Origin: Luzula sylvatica
Taxonomy: Eukaryota > Streptophyta > Magnoliopsida > Poales > Juncaceae
Assembly: GCA_946800325.1 (NCBI GenBank)
Contig: OX326959.1
Span: 44,329,566 to 44,393,565, forward strand
Length of the DNA stretch: 64,000 bases
Direction: 5' to 3'
Of this stretch, positions 1 through 11,612 are shown piece after piece. The notes under the pieces are model-generated. The model searched no databases. It had not been told where the DNA came from and worked only from the letters and a program-made list of their open reading frames with translations. Both the position numbers and the translations under genes were made by a program. The first letter of the stretch is position 1, and each line of letters opens with the position of its first letter.

Positions 1-20
1 TACATGCTGTTTTATAGGAG

Positions 21-303
21 ATTTTATATCAATTTTCTCCAATATTTTAAAATTAAAGCTTTCTCAAACATAATGCATAAATCGTATTTGATATATCAAA
101 GATTCTTGTTTAGCCTTTCATGATTGTTTGTTGGATACAATAAGTTTTCAAGAGATGAAGAACGAGACTATTAGCAATGGAGTTCGTCATGATTTATATA
201 TTATATATATTATCTAAATCAAAAGAATGCTGAAGGTGTGAAAAGCTCACATCATTGATCAAGCAAAAGTAATTGTCATTAGTTTTGCATTTCTTCAATT
301 TTT
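21..303. repeat. Dispersed repeat, copy 1 of a local pair
   Basis: This stretch matches 4651-4880 in the same orientation. Shared landmarks are ATTTTATATCAATTTYCTCC, AATGCATAA, ATTAGCAATGGAGTTCGTCA and ATTAGTTTTGCATTTCTT. A shorter partial match lies near 2500-2575. No coding potential is visible and no ends or TSD could be fixed, so the type of element is unknown. It may be an old local duplication. Confidence 0.6.
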
Positions 304-491
304 TTCCCCCCTTCTATATTTTGATAAAAACAAGGGTGTAAATGCGCATTTCCCGCTTTGAGATCTGGCAATAGTTGTGGTAATTTTGCCGGATCTGGTG
401 ATATAGTTCTAGAAGGTAACAATTCATATATACCATTTCAAAATTGAAAAATATAAAATTTATCCTTTTTGATACAGATGCGTATTTTTCA

Positions 492-957
492 TAGGGGTGG
501 ACAAATGGTTCGATTTATTTGGGAACCGAACCGAACCGGTCGAATTCGGTTTAATCAGTTAGGTTTATTCGTTTCGGTTCGGTTCAAAAATTGATATTAT
601 TCGGTTTATTCATTTTGGTTCGGTTTTGGTATTTTTAAAACCGATTAAACCGAACCGACCAAATTAATATTATTTTTCATGTTTTTATTATGTTCATTTG
701 AAAAAATTAATATTTCATATTGTAAAACTAGAAATAATATAATTATATTTTATATGATTTATTTTTATATTTTTTTGCTAAATATAATTTGAATTTTATC
801 ATTATAAAAACTTCTTATTCGGCTCAACCGAACAAACCGAATAAGAAATTCGGTTTAATCGGTTCAAATTTTATTCGGTTTGGTTCGGTCCGAATTTAAT
901 TCGGTTCGATTTGAATCGGTTCGGCCTTAATCGTTTCGGTTCAACCGAATGCTCATC
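492..957. mobile_element. MITE-like element with GGTTCGGTT/AACCGAACC arrays
   Basis: It starts with TAGGGGTGGACAAATGG and is packed at both ends with CGGTTCGGTT and AACCGAACC motifs around an AT-rich core. The right end (AACCGAATGCTCATC) has decayed and no clean TSD is visible. The same type lies at 13983-14470, and a GGATCCGG-type relative with an intact 8-bp TSD is at 58944-59543. It is probably a non-autonomous hAT-type element. Confidence 0.6.
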
Positions 958-1059
958 TTTTTTTTCATATCCATTATGATCTAATATGGAAGTAGTAAAT
1001 GGATTAAATCTAAAACTTAAATGTGGAAAAGTCTTTTGGTGCCGGTTGCCAAGAGTAAA

Positions 1060-1213
1060 GCTAGAGCCCCTCCCTCCCTCCCTCCCATATCCTCTTCCCA
1101 AGTGACCGACACATGGGTCCCACACAAATTAATTTTTGTGAAAGTAGGTATGGGGTCCACATGTCAGTGACCTAGGGAGTGGATTTGGGAGTGAGGGAGG
1201 GAGTGACTGTAGC
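1060..1213. mobile_element. Small fold-back (inverted-repeat) element
   Basis: The left half (GCTAGAGCCCCTCCCTCC, then GACCGACACATGGGTCCC) is an imperfect reverse complement of the right half (GGGGTCCACATGTCAGTG, then GAGGGAGTGACTGTAGC). The whole can fold into one hairpin. No TSD could be recognised. Confidence 0.5.
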
Positions 1214-1262
1214 ATCACTCAGTAGCCAACGAGTGGGAGAAGGTACAAGAACGTTCCATAAA

Positions 1263-1552
1263 GGGCTCATATATGGAACCCCCCAGATCCACCATGCCAT
1301 CCTCGATGTGGGGGGGCCATTTCTCATCTTCCAAAATTGCACCAAAAATGTATTAATCGTTAATTAAAATTAGTAATTTTGATACAATTGTATTAATCGG
1401 TAGTTAACTTTGAATTAACTATTAATTAAAATTTGAATTAACAAACAATAAAAAATGTGGGGTGCAATTTGGAGAGATTTATTGGTACAAAATCCATGTT
1501 TTGTAGGATCGAGGATGGAATGGGATGTTTGATGGGTATGGTATAATTTCCC
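1263..1552. mobile_element. MULE-type MITE with 9-bp TSD TTCCATAAA
   Basis: The element starts GGGCTCATATATGGAACC and ends GGTATGGTATAATTTCCC. Both ends carry the inverted sequence CCATCCTCGAT / ATCGAGGATGG further in. It is flanked by the perfect 9-bp duplication TTCCATAAA (1254-1262 and 1553-1561). A 9-bp TSD and imperfect terminal inverted repeats are typical of Mutator-like elements. There is no ORF, so it is non-autonomous. Confidence 0.8.
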
Positions 1553-2002
1553 TTCCATAAATGTGGGTGGCTCGAGGGGTGGCTCGAGTCGTCTCATTGG
1601 TCAATCACGTCCAAACTAATTCACATTTTTTTTTATTATTCAAACATATATTTTATAATAATAATTAGACGTTTATTATTTTATTATTTTGTTATTTAGG
1701 ATCCGGTATTATTTAGCCTGTTGGCGAAGAAAGGACAATATGCTTCTTTAGTCTCAGACACAAACTCACATTTGAATGAGATTCTTCTTGTTTTTCTTTC
1801 TTTTTGGGAAAAAATAAACGAGGTTTTGGGAGGTATAAAAAAATGATATTTGATAGTCTACATGCTGTGAAATATTAGTAAAAAAATTGGAAAAATAATA
1901 ACAAAGAATTATTCATAAAAAAATAACAAAGAAAAGTGTATACTAGAATTCAGAAAAGATAACAATTTTACCAATACTCACAATTGTGTATCTATATTTC
2001 AA

Positions 2003-2270
2003 GGGGGCTTCTATCATACACCAATTTCCTTATCATACACCCATTTTCAAGGATATTTGGACTTGGAGTAATTATCCATTTATGAATATTTAAGGTAAGA
2101 TATCAAATATATTTATCAATTAATGTTTAACTAAATTGGAATTTTTTGTTGTTCATTTAAACCAAAATTTTCATAAAAGATAAATTTTATGATACGCCAT
2201 TTTTACAAATATAATTAATTGCTAAAATATCCAAAATACCCTTGTAAAAAGGTGTATGATAGAACTCCCC
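2003..2270. mobile_element. MULE-type MITE with 9-bp TSD ATATTTCAA
   Basis: It is 268 bp long, with terminal inverted repeats GGGGGCTTCTATCATACACC and GGTGTATGATAGAACTCCCC (one or two mismatches). The flanking duplication ATATTTCAA is perfect (1994-2002 and 2271-2279). No coding sequence. Confidence 0.85.
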
Positions 2271-2599
2271 ATATTTCAAAATATATTAATGTCGGAACTT
2301 CGCTATGTTGTTCATATATAAAGCATGTATTGCTTTCAAATTCATTTTCTTTCATTGTTTGCAAATATAAATTAGATACTAGTGCATACTCTTTACGTTA
2401 TTAAATATTCAAATTAAATCTTATATTTTCATGCAAGAAATCACAAAAAAAATAGTTCACATTTAATTTCAATTTGAGTTCTCTTTAACATTACATTTCT
2501 ATTTTATATCAATCGTCTCCAATATCTTAAAATAAATTACCATCCAAACCTCACATTGTGATATATTAAAATCTTTATTTACTCTCTCATGTTTTCACA

Positions 2600-3245
2600 T
2601 TTTGAGAGAGTTAGACGATAACTCGAATTTGCATTAATCATAAAAAAGAGTCTGAATCTGAATATTATATCAGAGGGCGTAGAGAAGTAAAGAAAGAAAA
2701 AATAACAACACGAAGAAAGATCTCTAGAATATACAATACAAGGCTCGATTAATAAAAAGCCAAGTAATTTTAGTCACCAAATTTTTTTTTAAGAAAGAGG
2801 AATCAATCACTAATCAGAGAAGCAAAATCAGAAAAATCCCATCCAGCTAGGACCAATGTTTAACAACAATAAGTACCGGCACGAAATACTTGCGGCATGC
2901 CTACCATTCAATACGTAGACACTTGGAAATTAGAAAAACACAACGAAATCAGAAAAGAAAACAATCACGCGAGAAAATCAGCATGACAACGACATCCAAA
3001 TCAGAAAAGCACAACGAAATCAGAAAAAGAAAACAATAAGGCGAGGAAATCAGAAAAGAATTTCAATGTACATATCCATCAAAATCTCTCAAATCAAACG
3101 TGTCCATAATTACGTCCATCCCTTTGTAGTTTTGAAAAATAACAATTTGCTATTTTAGTGTAGATCCTTTAAAATCTTATTACGTTACGTGTGCCCTTAC
3201 AAAGTGGAAAGTATGGATGGAATATCTATAGAATCATTAAATTTA
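2600..3245. other. Intergenic, nothing recognisable
   Basis: A-rich, low-complexity sequence with the phrase AATCAGAAAAGAAAACAAT repeated loosely between about 2940 and 3055. No ORF, RNA gene or element boundary was seen. Confidence 0.5.
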
Positions 3246-3527
3246 GGGGTTATATATGGTGTCTCTTTCTCATCCCAACATTTTTGATGTCTCAATCAGA
3301 AATGATTAATTGGAGTAATTAGTATCGAAATTAACGGGTTTAATCGTTTAATTGAATTGACATGTCAATTAACATATATTAATATTTACATATTAAATTG
3401 AATTAACGTGTCAATTAATCGTTAATTAAAATATTAGTTATTTTAATTAATTATTTTAGTTTCGATTATCCACGTCTCTATCGATTGAGGCATCAAAATG
3501 AGAGAAGAGAGAACTATAACATTTCTC
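3246..3527. mobile_element. Probable MULE-type MITE, degenerate TSD
   Basis: The left end (GGGGTTATATATGG, then TTTGATGTCTCAATC) is inverted at the right end (GATTGAGGCATCAAAATGAG, then CTATAACATTTCTC). The flanks TTAAATTTA and TTAGTTTTA agree at 7 of 9 bases. The interior is AT-rich, TTAATTAA-like sequence. Size and layout resemble the element at 1263-1552. Confidence 0.6.
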
Positions 3528-4650
3528 TTAGTTTTAAGGTACCCGACAATAACTAAAATGACCACTTGCATGGACATGAAACTCAATCATTGATGTTTAA
3601 GAAATTTAAAACAAAAACTGAAAAGGTATCATTTCTCATTTTTGTTAAAATATAAGATTTATGTATATTCTTGCAAAACATGCTTGACTAAATTAAATGA
3701 ATACCACTATGAAAATAGCAATTAACAAATAAAGAATGTTTACCGCATCGATGTAAAACATAAAACTTTTTGATAGGCCTTTTTTTTTACAATTATTATT
3801 ATTATTACTATTAGTTGAATTTCCAATTATTATTATTATTGTTATTATTTACAAGCATTAGTGGAATTAATATTATAATATAATTAAATATTTAATAACA
3901 TGGTAATTGCCACAAAAAACTGTAGACATCGAATTATTTTTGTATTAAAATTAGTTGAAGTATAATAACAAAAAAACAAGTTAAATTTTTTTTATCGAAA
4001 CGGAGCGAGGCTATCTACTAGTATTAACAAGGATAACATGAATGGTGTTTTTGTCTTAGCAATCAATTTTAAGAAGAAGAAGAAGAAGAAGAAAAAGTTT
4101 ACTTGCTAATTACAAAAATACACTTATTTTGAAACTAAATACTTTTTCAATCAATAATATTTTTTATATTGGAATTACTCGAAGACAATATAACTAGAAT
4201 AATTAGAACATTAATTAGTTCGAAAAAACAACACTACATTTATCAATTTAATATGCACTAAAGGCTAGGTTTCTGGTTTGAGAGGTGATGAAAACCCCAT
4301 ACCGCAACGTTTTGAGTCGAACTATAATCGTATAGAAAATCACGTCTAAGAGAAAAAAAAGAAAAAAGAAAAAGAGGTTCAACACATGTAGAGAAAAAAG
4401 CGAGATAAATCTTTTAACCATGCGCTACGCTTCAATTCTTGTACACGTTTACGAAATTTCAGGTTTATTAAACATTTAAATACAATCTTTGTGTGGTCGT
4501 CGCAAAGTATTACCTTGACGTTTGCTCTGATATATGGTCGTGGCCTGATAGTCCAATTTCTTTTGGTTTTGTTGCACGTCTCGTAACATATCATAATTTG
4601 ATAGGGATCGAGGAAATGAAGTGTAAGTTGGGCTCACAAATCGTAATAGA
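3528..4650. other. Intergenic, low complexity
   Basis: AT-rich, with (ATT)n near 3793-3850 and (GAA)n near 4073-4096. No supported gene. The small ORFs here have no recognisable protein features. Confidence 0.5.
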
Positions 4651-4880
4651 CATTTTATATCAATTTCCTCCGATATTTTAAAATTAGAGTTTCTCGAATA
4701 TAATGCATAATCATATTTGATTTATCGAAAATTTTGTTGGATGAAGAACAAGAACAAGATTATTAGCAATGGAGTTCGTCATGATGTATATATTATATTA
4801 TCTAAAATGCTAAAAGTGTGAAAAACTCGTATCATCGATGAAGCAAAAAGTAATTGTATCATTAGTTTTGCATTTCTTTT
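4651..4880. repeat. Dispersed repeat, copy 2
   Basis: Diverged direct copy of 21-303, with small indels. It contains the same ATTAGCAATGGAGTTCGTCA block. It lies 0.4 kb downstream of the URM1 stop codon. Confidence 0.6.
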
Positions 4881-5303
4881 ATTCTTTTTTTTGTTAATAT
4901 ATCTTCTATATTTTAGAATTGTGTGATACAGATCACGTATCAAAATGTTATATAGAGTGCACACATATAATATGTTTAATTACTGCACATTGCAACATTG
5001 CATGTTTCTGAAACAAAAATAGTACGGAAGTTTGCAGAAATCCCCGGTATTATTCCTAAATTAAAACAACTCTCCATATTCCCAAAATGTAGGGGCATTT
5101 GCGCATTTCTACAAATTTTCCTGAGATAGTACCAGACGAAACATTGCGTAAAGAATGAGAAGAGAAGAAACACAATAATCATAAATACACAAGAAAGTAG
5201 TATATTAATGAATCGCATAGTTATTATCATTAATCATAAGTTTGAACTCAACTCTTTCCCCTTAATTTTTTATGTTTAAACAAAATTAAATAGCATAAAG
5301 ATA

Positions 5304-5986
<683 letters not shown>

Positions 5987-6470
5987 TATCCCAAGTATCA
6001 AATCGCTTTCTAGGGTTTAAGATCTCCTTACACGAGGGTTTTTGTCGAAAGGGATTAGAAGATAGAGAAGAAGACGATAGAGGGTATGAATTTTCTATCG
6101 TAACCTCCAAAATATTTAGAATTAGTTACACGAAGAAAACCTGAATATCGCTTCTCTAATTTATTAATTTCTAAATTTCCAAAGGACTTCTATGTAATAA
6201 CCATCAATAAACTCTCTCAAGGACCCGGTGTTTAATAAACCGCGCTAAAGCGGCCCATACACTTTACACCGGGTCCATTCAATAAATATGTACCTCTGAC
6301 GAGTGGGACCCATATGTCAGAGAGATGTGGCCACAGAAGGTATGGTGTCCAAGGAGCTAGGGTGTCTTCTCTCTTCTCTATCAAGCTGCCAAGCCTGGCC
6401 CTTTCCTCAGATCATATTCATTCACTAATTTTCACTCGATTTTTTTTGCGTTTTTTTGAGAGCTGTGCCC
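5987..6470. promoter_or_regulatory. Divergent intergenic promoter region between URM1 and GRF
   Basis: Only 484 bp separate the two start codons, so the 5' UTRs and promoters of both genes must lie here. The region holds a perfect 11-bp inverted repeat, GGACCCGGTGT (6221-6231) and ACACCGGGTCC (6266-6276). Inside it are a smaller CCGC/GCGG pair and a GGCCCA site-II/TCP-type motif (about 6252-6257). A pyrimidine-rich leader (CTTCTCTCTTCTCT) runs before the GRF start. Shared bidirectional control is inference. Confidence 0.6.
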
Positions 6471-7673
6471 ATGGCCGAGGGGGAGGGAAAAATTACCGTT
6501 GAGTCCTCGGATAAGTACCAAATTGAAAACCAATTCCCCGAGGAAGAAACCGAGGTTATGATTCCTATACCTGCTCCTGAGATTGAAGGGGCAGAGGAAA
6601 GTAAAGAAGGAGAAGAGGATAAAGGAGAAGCAGAGGGATCCAAGGAGCAAAATCAAGAAACGGAAGAGGCTAATTCGGATTCAGGTACTGCTTTGTTTTC
6701 GATTATAACCATGTAAAAGCTGTTAATTTTGATTTAGGATGTAATTTAGCGGATATTTACTTGCAAAAGCTCAAATATTTGCTTCCAATTCGTTTAAGAA
6801 TCACGGCAATTTGATGGTTGCTTTCTCAGATTCTAAACCTAATTACTCTTTAAGAACTTACTATGAAGACATATCTAGAAACTTCTAGAAGCTTGCAGAA
6901 AAGTTCTTGTTAACTAATATTTTTTGTTTTTATAGTTACAGTAACAGTTGCAGCTACGTCACCCTACGCAGATGCAGTCGCAGGGGTAAAAGCGGAATTT
7001 TCCATTCATCAATTGCAGGAGCTGGAACAACAGACTTTGATATACCGGTACATGGCCGCATCGGTACCGGTACCGACTCATCTCGTCTTCCCCATTTGGA
7101 AGAACGTTACCACTTCCTCAAATTCCACCACCGGCCCTGACCAATTCCCTACTTGTAATTATCCCCCTCTCTCTTTCGTACTGTTAAAATTTTCAAAATA
7201 GCCCTGTATTATGCCTAAATTCCAAAAAATTCCTCTATTCTTGGAAAATGGAAGGGCTTAATTTGCAATATCCAAATATGCAAGGTTTTGTTTGTAAATT
7301 TCCCTTATCATGATCACTTTGTTATTATTTTGAAGTGATGGGATTGGCGACGTTATGTTTGGATTTTGGCAAGACGCCGGAGCCAGAGCCGGGACGATGC
7401 AGGAGAACAGACGGGAAGAAATGGCGGTGCTGGCGAAACGTGGTCCCCGATCAAAAGTACTGCGAGAGACACCTTCACAGGGGTCGTAAACGTCCGATCC
7501 AAGCCGTCGAAATCCCCGACGATCCAGATGATGCCACGTCAAACCCTGCCCCTCTTGCCAGCTCAGCAGTTGTGGAGGAAGGAGGAGGGAGTAAGAAGAA
7601 GGGTAAGAAGGTAAATAAAGAGAGCGGTGGTGATGCTGATAATCAGGTATCCGTGGCCGTGAAATCGAGTTGA
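6471..7673 (+). CDS. GRF: Growth-regulating factor (QLQ + WRC), 3 exons, 256 aa
   Basis: GRFs are plant transcription factors that act in the nucleus with GIF co-activators to promote cell proliferation in growing organs. Exons are 6471-6684, 6936-7154 and 7336-7673; all introns are GT-AG and the frame is continuous. Residues 1-71 are acidic and Glu-rich. The QLQ domain covers about residues 90-129 ([20 protein letters not shown], then [11 protein letters not shown]) and binds GIF in this family. The WRC domain covers about residues 163-205, with the C3H zinc ligands C166, C176, C187 and H190 and the basic nuclear-localisation stretch HRGRKR. The C-terminus is short and Lys/Gly-rich, without the TQL/FFD-type motifs of larger GRFs. 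The segment after HRGR that encodes the miR396 target in most GRFs is changed here (KRPIQAVE), so the miRNA site looks absent. An upstream in-frame TTG was not used; ATG at 6471 is the first ATG of the frame. Confidence 0.92.
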
Positions 7674-8600
7674 GGCTGTTCTTTTAGGGTTGGTGGGGAG
7701 ATACGGAATTAGGGTTTTGTTGATGGGATTTAGGGTTAGGGTTTGTAGAGAGAGAGTAGGTTTCTGGTCTTTTCTCTCTCTAGATTATTGTAGTTGTATT
7801 GTAATATTTTTAGTTACTACTAAGGAAAAAGGGATTTTAGGAGGTCATATGGCGATTGATGAAAAATAACAAATGAAGAGAACATTTGGAAAATTTTACT
7901 TTTTTTTGGTCCTAAACTAGTGTAAAATAACATTTCGGTACTCAGAATGAAAGATTTGGATATTCTGAATGCACATGTGCAAATTCATGGAAGAACTAGT
8001 AAACAACTATGCTGCAAGGATACGCGGCGATACGATAATTTTTAAAAAATATGATATAAATATAATTATTATTTTAATGTATTTAGAAGTATCTTGGAAA
8101 TATCCGATCCAAAAATAAATATCTCAATTGTGTCTTCGAAGTATCCCAAAAATATTCGGGCATAATCTAAAAATATCAAAGACGTATTCGTAAACACTAA
8201 ATATCAAAATAATTCAAATCATCATATAATATATATGATATGTATTCATAAAAAATAAATATCAAAATAATTGAATTCGCCATATAGCATATATGATAGG
8301 AATTCTATGTTTTGCACCCATATCCCATGATACTTTAGCATTTTAAAATTATCAACTTAACATAGGTAAACAACAATATAAAGAACATTTACAAATTTCG
8401 AATAGTTTGTTAGACACATTTACCAATCTATATCAATCTTCTCGTAATAAAAGATAACAGAAACAACCCTACTCTTTCTTTCTCTTCAACATTCGTCCCT
8501 TAAACAACCAAGATAATAAACCCAAAAAAAGGAACTAATCGAACATATCCATCAATTACATTAAACTCTATGCGATGCGAAGAAAAGGGTTAAAAAGGAG
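7674..8600. other. Convergent 3' regions of GRF and the VTT gene; degenerate MITE
   Basis: The first ~190 bp are a plausible GRF 3' UTR. It includes telobox-like repeats (TTTAGGGTTAGGGTTT, about 7729-7744) and GAGAGA runs. From about 8007 a decayed copy of the GATACG-type MITE starts (CTATGCTGCAAGGATACG). It continues with ATATCCGATCC-like and AGTATCYYGGAAATAT-like motifs to about 8330, with no clear right end. Confidence 0.5.
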
Positions 8601-9743
8601 TTAAAAAAGTTCCTCCTCCAATTGTAAATTTTGTAGGGCCCTTTTCGCATAAATGGTTATGGTGGCGGTAGAAATGGCAGCTATAATAAATCCAACTAAG
8701 TTGTATATCATTTGATCTAGGGTAAAGAACGAACCATGATTCGTCGCCTCTGCCAAACTACCTATCAATATCCCCCTATTCAAATCACAAATAAATATCA
8801 GTATTTATGAATAAAAAAACCGAAAAAAAATGAGTAATTATTTACGTGTATATAGTGATGAAGGTCTCGTGTATGGTACCGACCATAGAGCCGCAAATAT
8901 AAGGGCAAAAAGTAACATTTGTCGCCACTGACGCATAGTTGAAAACAATATATGGAAATGGTGAAACCCTAATTAGGGCAACAGCTCTGAATTGATGGAA
9001 CCAATCTCCTTCTCCAGCGAGCCGCACAATCGCAGCTTTCTTTGGATATCTCTCTAACCATGTCTACAAATCAAGAATTAAAAGAAAATAATCATTTACT
9101 GATTGTTACGAGAATTAAGATTCGAAAGACTTACGTAGAGTCTATGTCTGAAGTGAGAGCCGATGAAGAACGGGAGAGACATACCGATGCAAATTGCACC
9201 CGTTAAGAGAAGGAACCCGTACCCGTATCCAAAAGTCATACCAGCTATCCACATACAAGGAGATGATGGGATTAAAAAGCTTGGGAATATCGATATGCAC
9301 GTGAATAGAAGTATTGCAAGTACTGGTCTACTGAAATTCGTCCTCGTCCACTCTATAATCGGTACGACCACCTAAATTGGTACAAAATAATTGAGAAATA
9401 ATCCCATGATTGGTATGATTTTTTAGGGTATTTGGACGAAAAAGTGGAAAATTGAGATTAAAAAGGTCGCTAATTTTTCAAAATGGTTGGGCATAGAAGT
9501 ACTAAATTGAAAGAATAACAAAATTCGTACCTTATTCATTGCCAAAGGGGCCACAAATATTATCACAAGAATGCCGGCAGCAATAAGGAAAAGACCCAAA
9601 ACAACAGCTTTGATCCACCACCAAATCCGGCACCATTTCTTCTGATCTTTCGATTGAAACCCCAATTGGGTGGAATCGGATTGGAGGGCCTCGTCGCATT
9701 GCAGCAGTACTATATAATGGCCGTTGCCATTTTCAATCCCCAT
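8601..9743 (-). CDS. VTT-domain (TVP38/TMEM64, DedA-like) membrane protein, 4 exons, 280 aa
   Basis: It belongs to the SNARE-associated Golgi / VTT family of plant TVP38/TMEM64-like proteins. Relatives act in Golgi and endomembrane traffic, and animal TMEM41B/VMP1 are lipid scramblases. Exons on the minus strand are 9743-9531, 9371-9135, 9063-8846 and 8775-8601; splice sites are GT-AG and the total is 843 nt. Membrane-type segments lie at about residues 44-66 ([20 protein letters not shown]), 84-106 ([14 protein letters not shown]) and 111-142 (Gly/aromatic re-entrant-like stretch [19 protein letters not shown]). A final helix sits near the C-terminus ([18 protein letters not shown]). The family core includes [19 protein letters not shown] and [19 protein letters not shown]. 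The cytosolic N-terminus is short (about 40 aa). The start is the first Met of the exon. The family call is secure, but the precise substrate and compartment cannot be read from sequence. Confidence 0.9.
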
Positions 9744-11137
9744 TGTAAAGATTTCTCGAGCGAATTAGACGGTCATGGAGATCAATTGAGATATTGATCT
9801 GAAATGAGGGAGAATTTGAAAGATCGAAATGCAATTCGAAGCCCTAGAGATTTGGGGGTGAATTGCGCGAGAAAGAAAAAAGTATAAAAGAATGGGGGCT
9901 GGTTTGCAATTTGGAGATTTTTAATAGAGAAAAATTGAGAGAGGTTATTTATGTGTAATGGATTTGGAGTGGAGAGAGAGAAAGAGAAGAATTAGAATTA
10001 TAATACTTATTTATATTTAACTTGTTATGGTAAATAGGATAGGAAATGCTTAACTTCCATTGTAATGTACCCAAGGAGAGCGATATAATTCATTTCCACT
10101 TAATTTTACATACTTTTGTTGTTAAAGGTTTTTTATTATGAAAATTAATTTCGACTAATAACAACAAATACTTTGTTGTTAAATGTTTTTTATATGAAAA
10201 TTAATTTTGACTAATAACGACATACAAAAATAATAAATAGAATAACATAACTGTTTTAAATTTTTAATTCGTGAGTTATTAAAGAATTTTAATGTTGTCA
10301 ATGATGTGGTAATAATTTCATAAAAACCGAACATATTATTATTTATATATATCTACAAAAACAAGAAAATTTTCATGAAAAATAATTATCAATAATTATC
10401 AATAACTAATAATATGACTACTTTTCATAAAAATAATTTCATAAATAGAATAACATACTGAAAATTAATTTATATATATCTACAATATATATGACATGGT
10501 TGTATGGAAATTAAATTACAATTATATTCAATGTATTGTTGATTTCCTTTAGACCAATGATGTCTTAAAACAAGAATTTGTTGGCCTTGTTCGGAGGTTC
10601 CATGCTTAGGTATTATTTGTATTTGTAAGAATATTTTATATGTGATTATATATAATTAGAGACAAAATTTCTCATTTAAATCATAATTATCAATAACTAA
10701 TAATATGACTACTTTTATTGCATACGAATTATATTCTATCTTTTTACATATAATTTTTTGATTATTAACTTATTAATGAGAAAAGTATGTTATTTCAACA
10801 AGTACGAATAATAAAATAATTCAATAAGTTCATATCAATGATATATTGTGGATTAATACGTAGTTTTATTTTTATTTAATTGACAAATAATAAAGAACTC
10901 CTGATAAATATTGCTAATATATAATCACAACACAACCAACTAGTATATCAAATGTAATCAATTAGGATGAATAAAAGAATAAAAAAAAATACTCAAATAA
11001 TTAATTATTTTCCAACTTTTTATAAGTATAATGAAAACTTAAAAATATCTCATCTCTTTGTTAATATTATATAAGTCCCTCAATTTTAAATTCTCTCAAA
11101 AACTTCATATATTTCATATTATTCTTACGGTGCTAAC
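9744..11137. other. Upstream region of the VTT gene and AT-rich intergenic DNA
   Basis: The first ~250 bp are GA-rich leader/promoter (GAGAGAGAGAAAGAGAAG near 9973-9990). Around 10116-10224 a ~55-bp phrase (CTTTGTTGTTAAA...GAAAATTAATTTYGACTAATAA) occurs twice in tandem. Another phrase (ATCAATAACTAATAATATGACTACTTTT) occurs near 10400 and 10688. No gene is supported. Confidence 0.5.
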
Positions 11138-11612
11138 TTATGCTACACCAATACGAATACAAATATCGTATCCGATACAATACGAATACGGTGATACGAC
11201 AATTAAAAAAATACATGACACAATACGTCTATTATATATAATATTTTATTATTTTATTAGTTGTTATTTCTATATTTAATATTTTTATATATTATATATT
11301 TGACATAAAATATACTAATTTTTTTTTAACAAAAACAAACAACTTCTTATTAAATAAATGTTTATTTTATTTAGTTATTTCCTTATACGTATTACTCATT
11401 TATTTCGATTTCAAATTTTTATTTTTATTTTTCATGTATATTTTTTATACGTTGGAAATATCCAACAAGTATCTGGAACAATCCGAAAAGTATCCGTTAT
11501 TATTATGAAATAAAATATTCAGATACCCTAGATGGAATATCTGATACATATTCGTCAAATATCGGTATTCAATACGATACGACTTGATTTTTGAAATATC
11601 TGCGCAACATAG
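11138..11612. mobile_element. Degenerate GATACG-type MITE
   Basis: It starts TTATGCTACACCAATACG and ends ATCTGCGCAACATAG. The ends carry ATCGTATCCGATACAATACG and ATCGGTATTCAATACGATACG type palindromes and the core is AT-rich. The flanks GTGCTAAC and ATGTTAAC agree at 6 of 8 bases. It is an older member of the family that includes 45328-45874 and 47834-48425. Confidence 0.65.
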
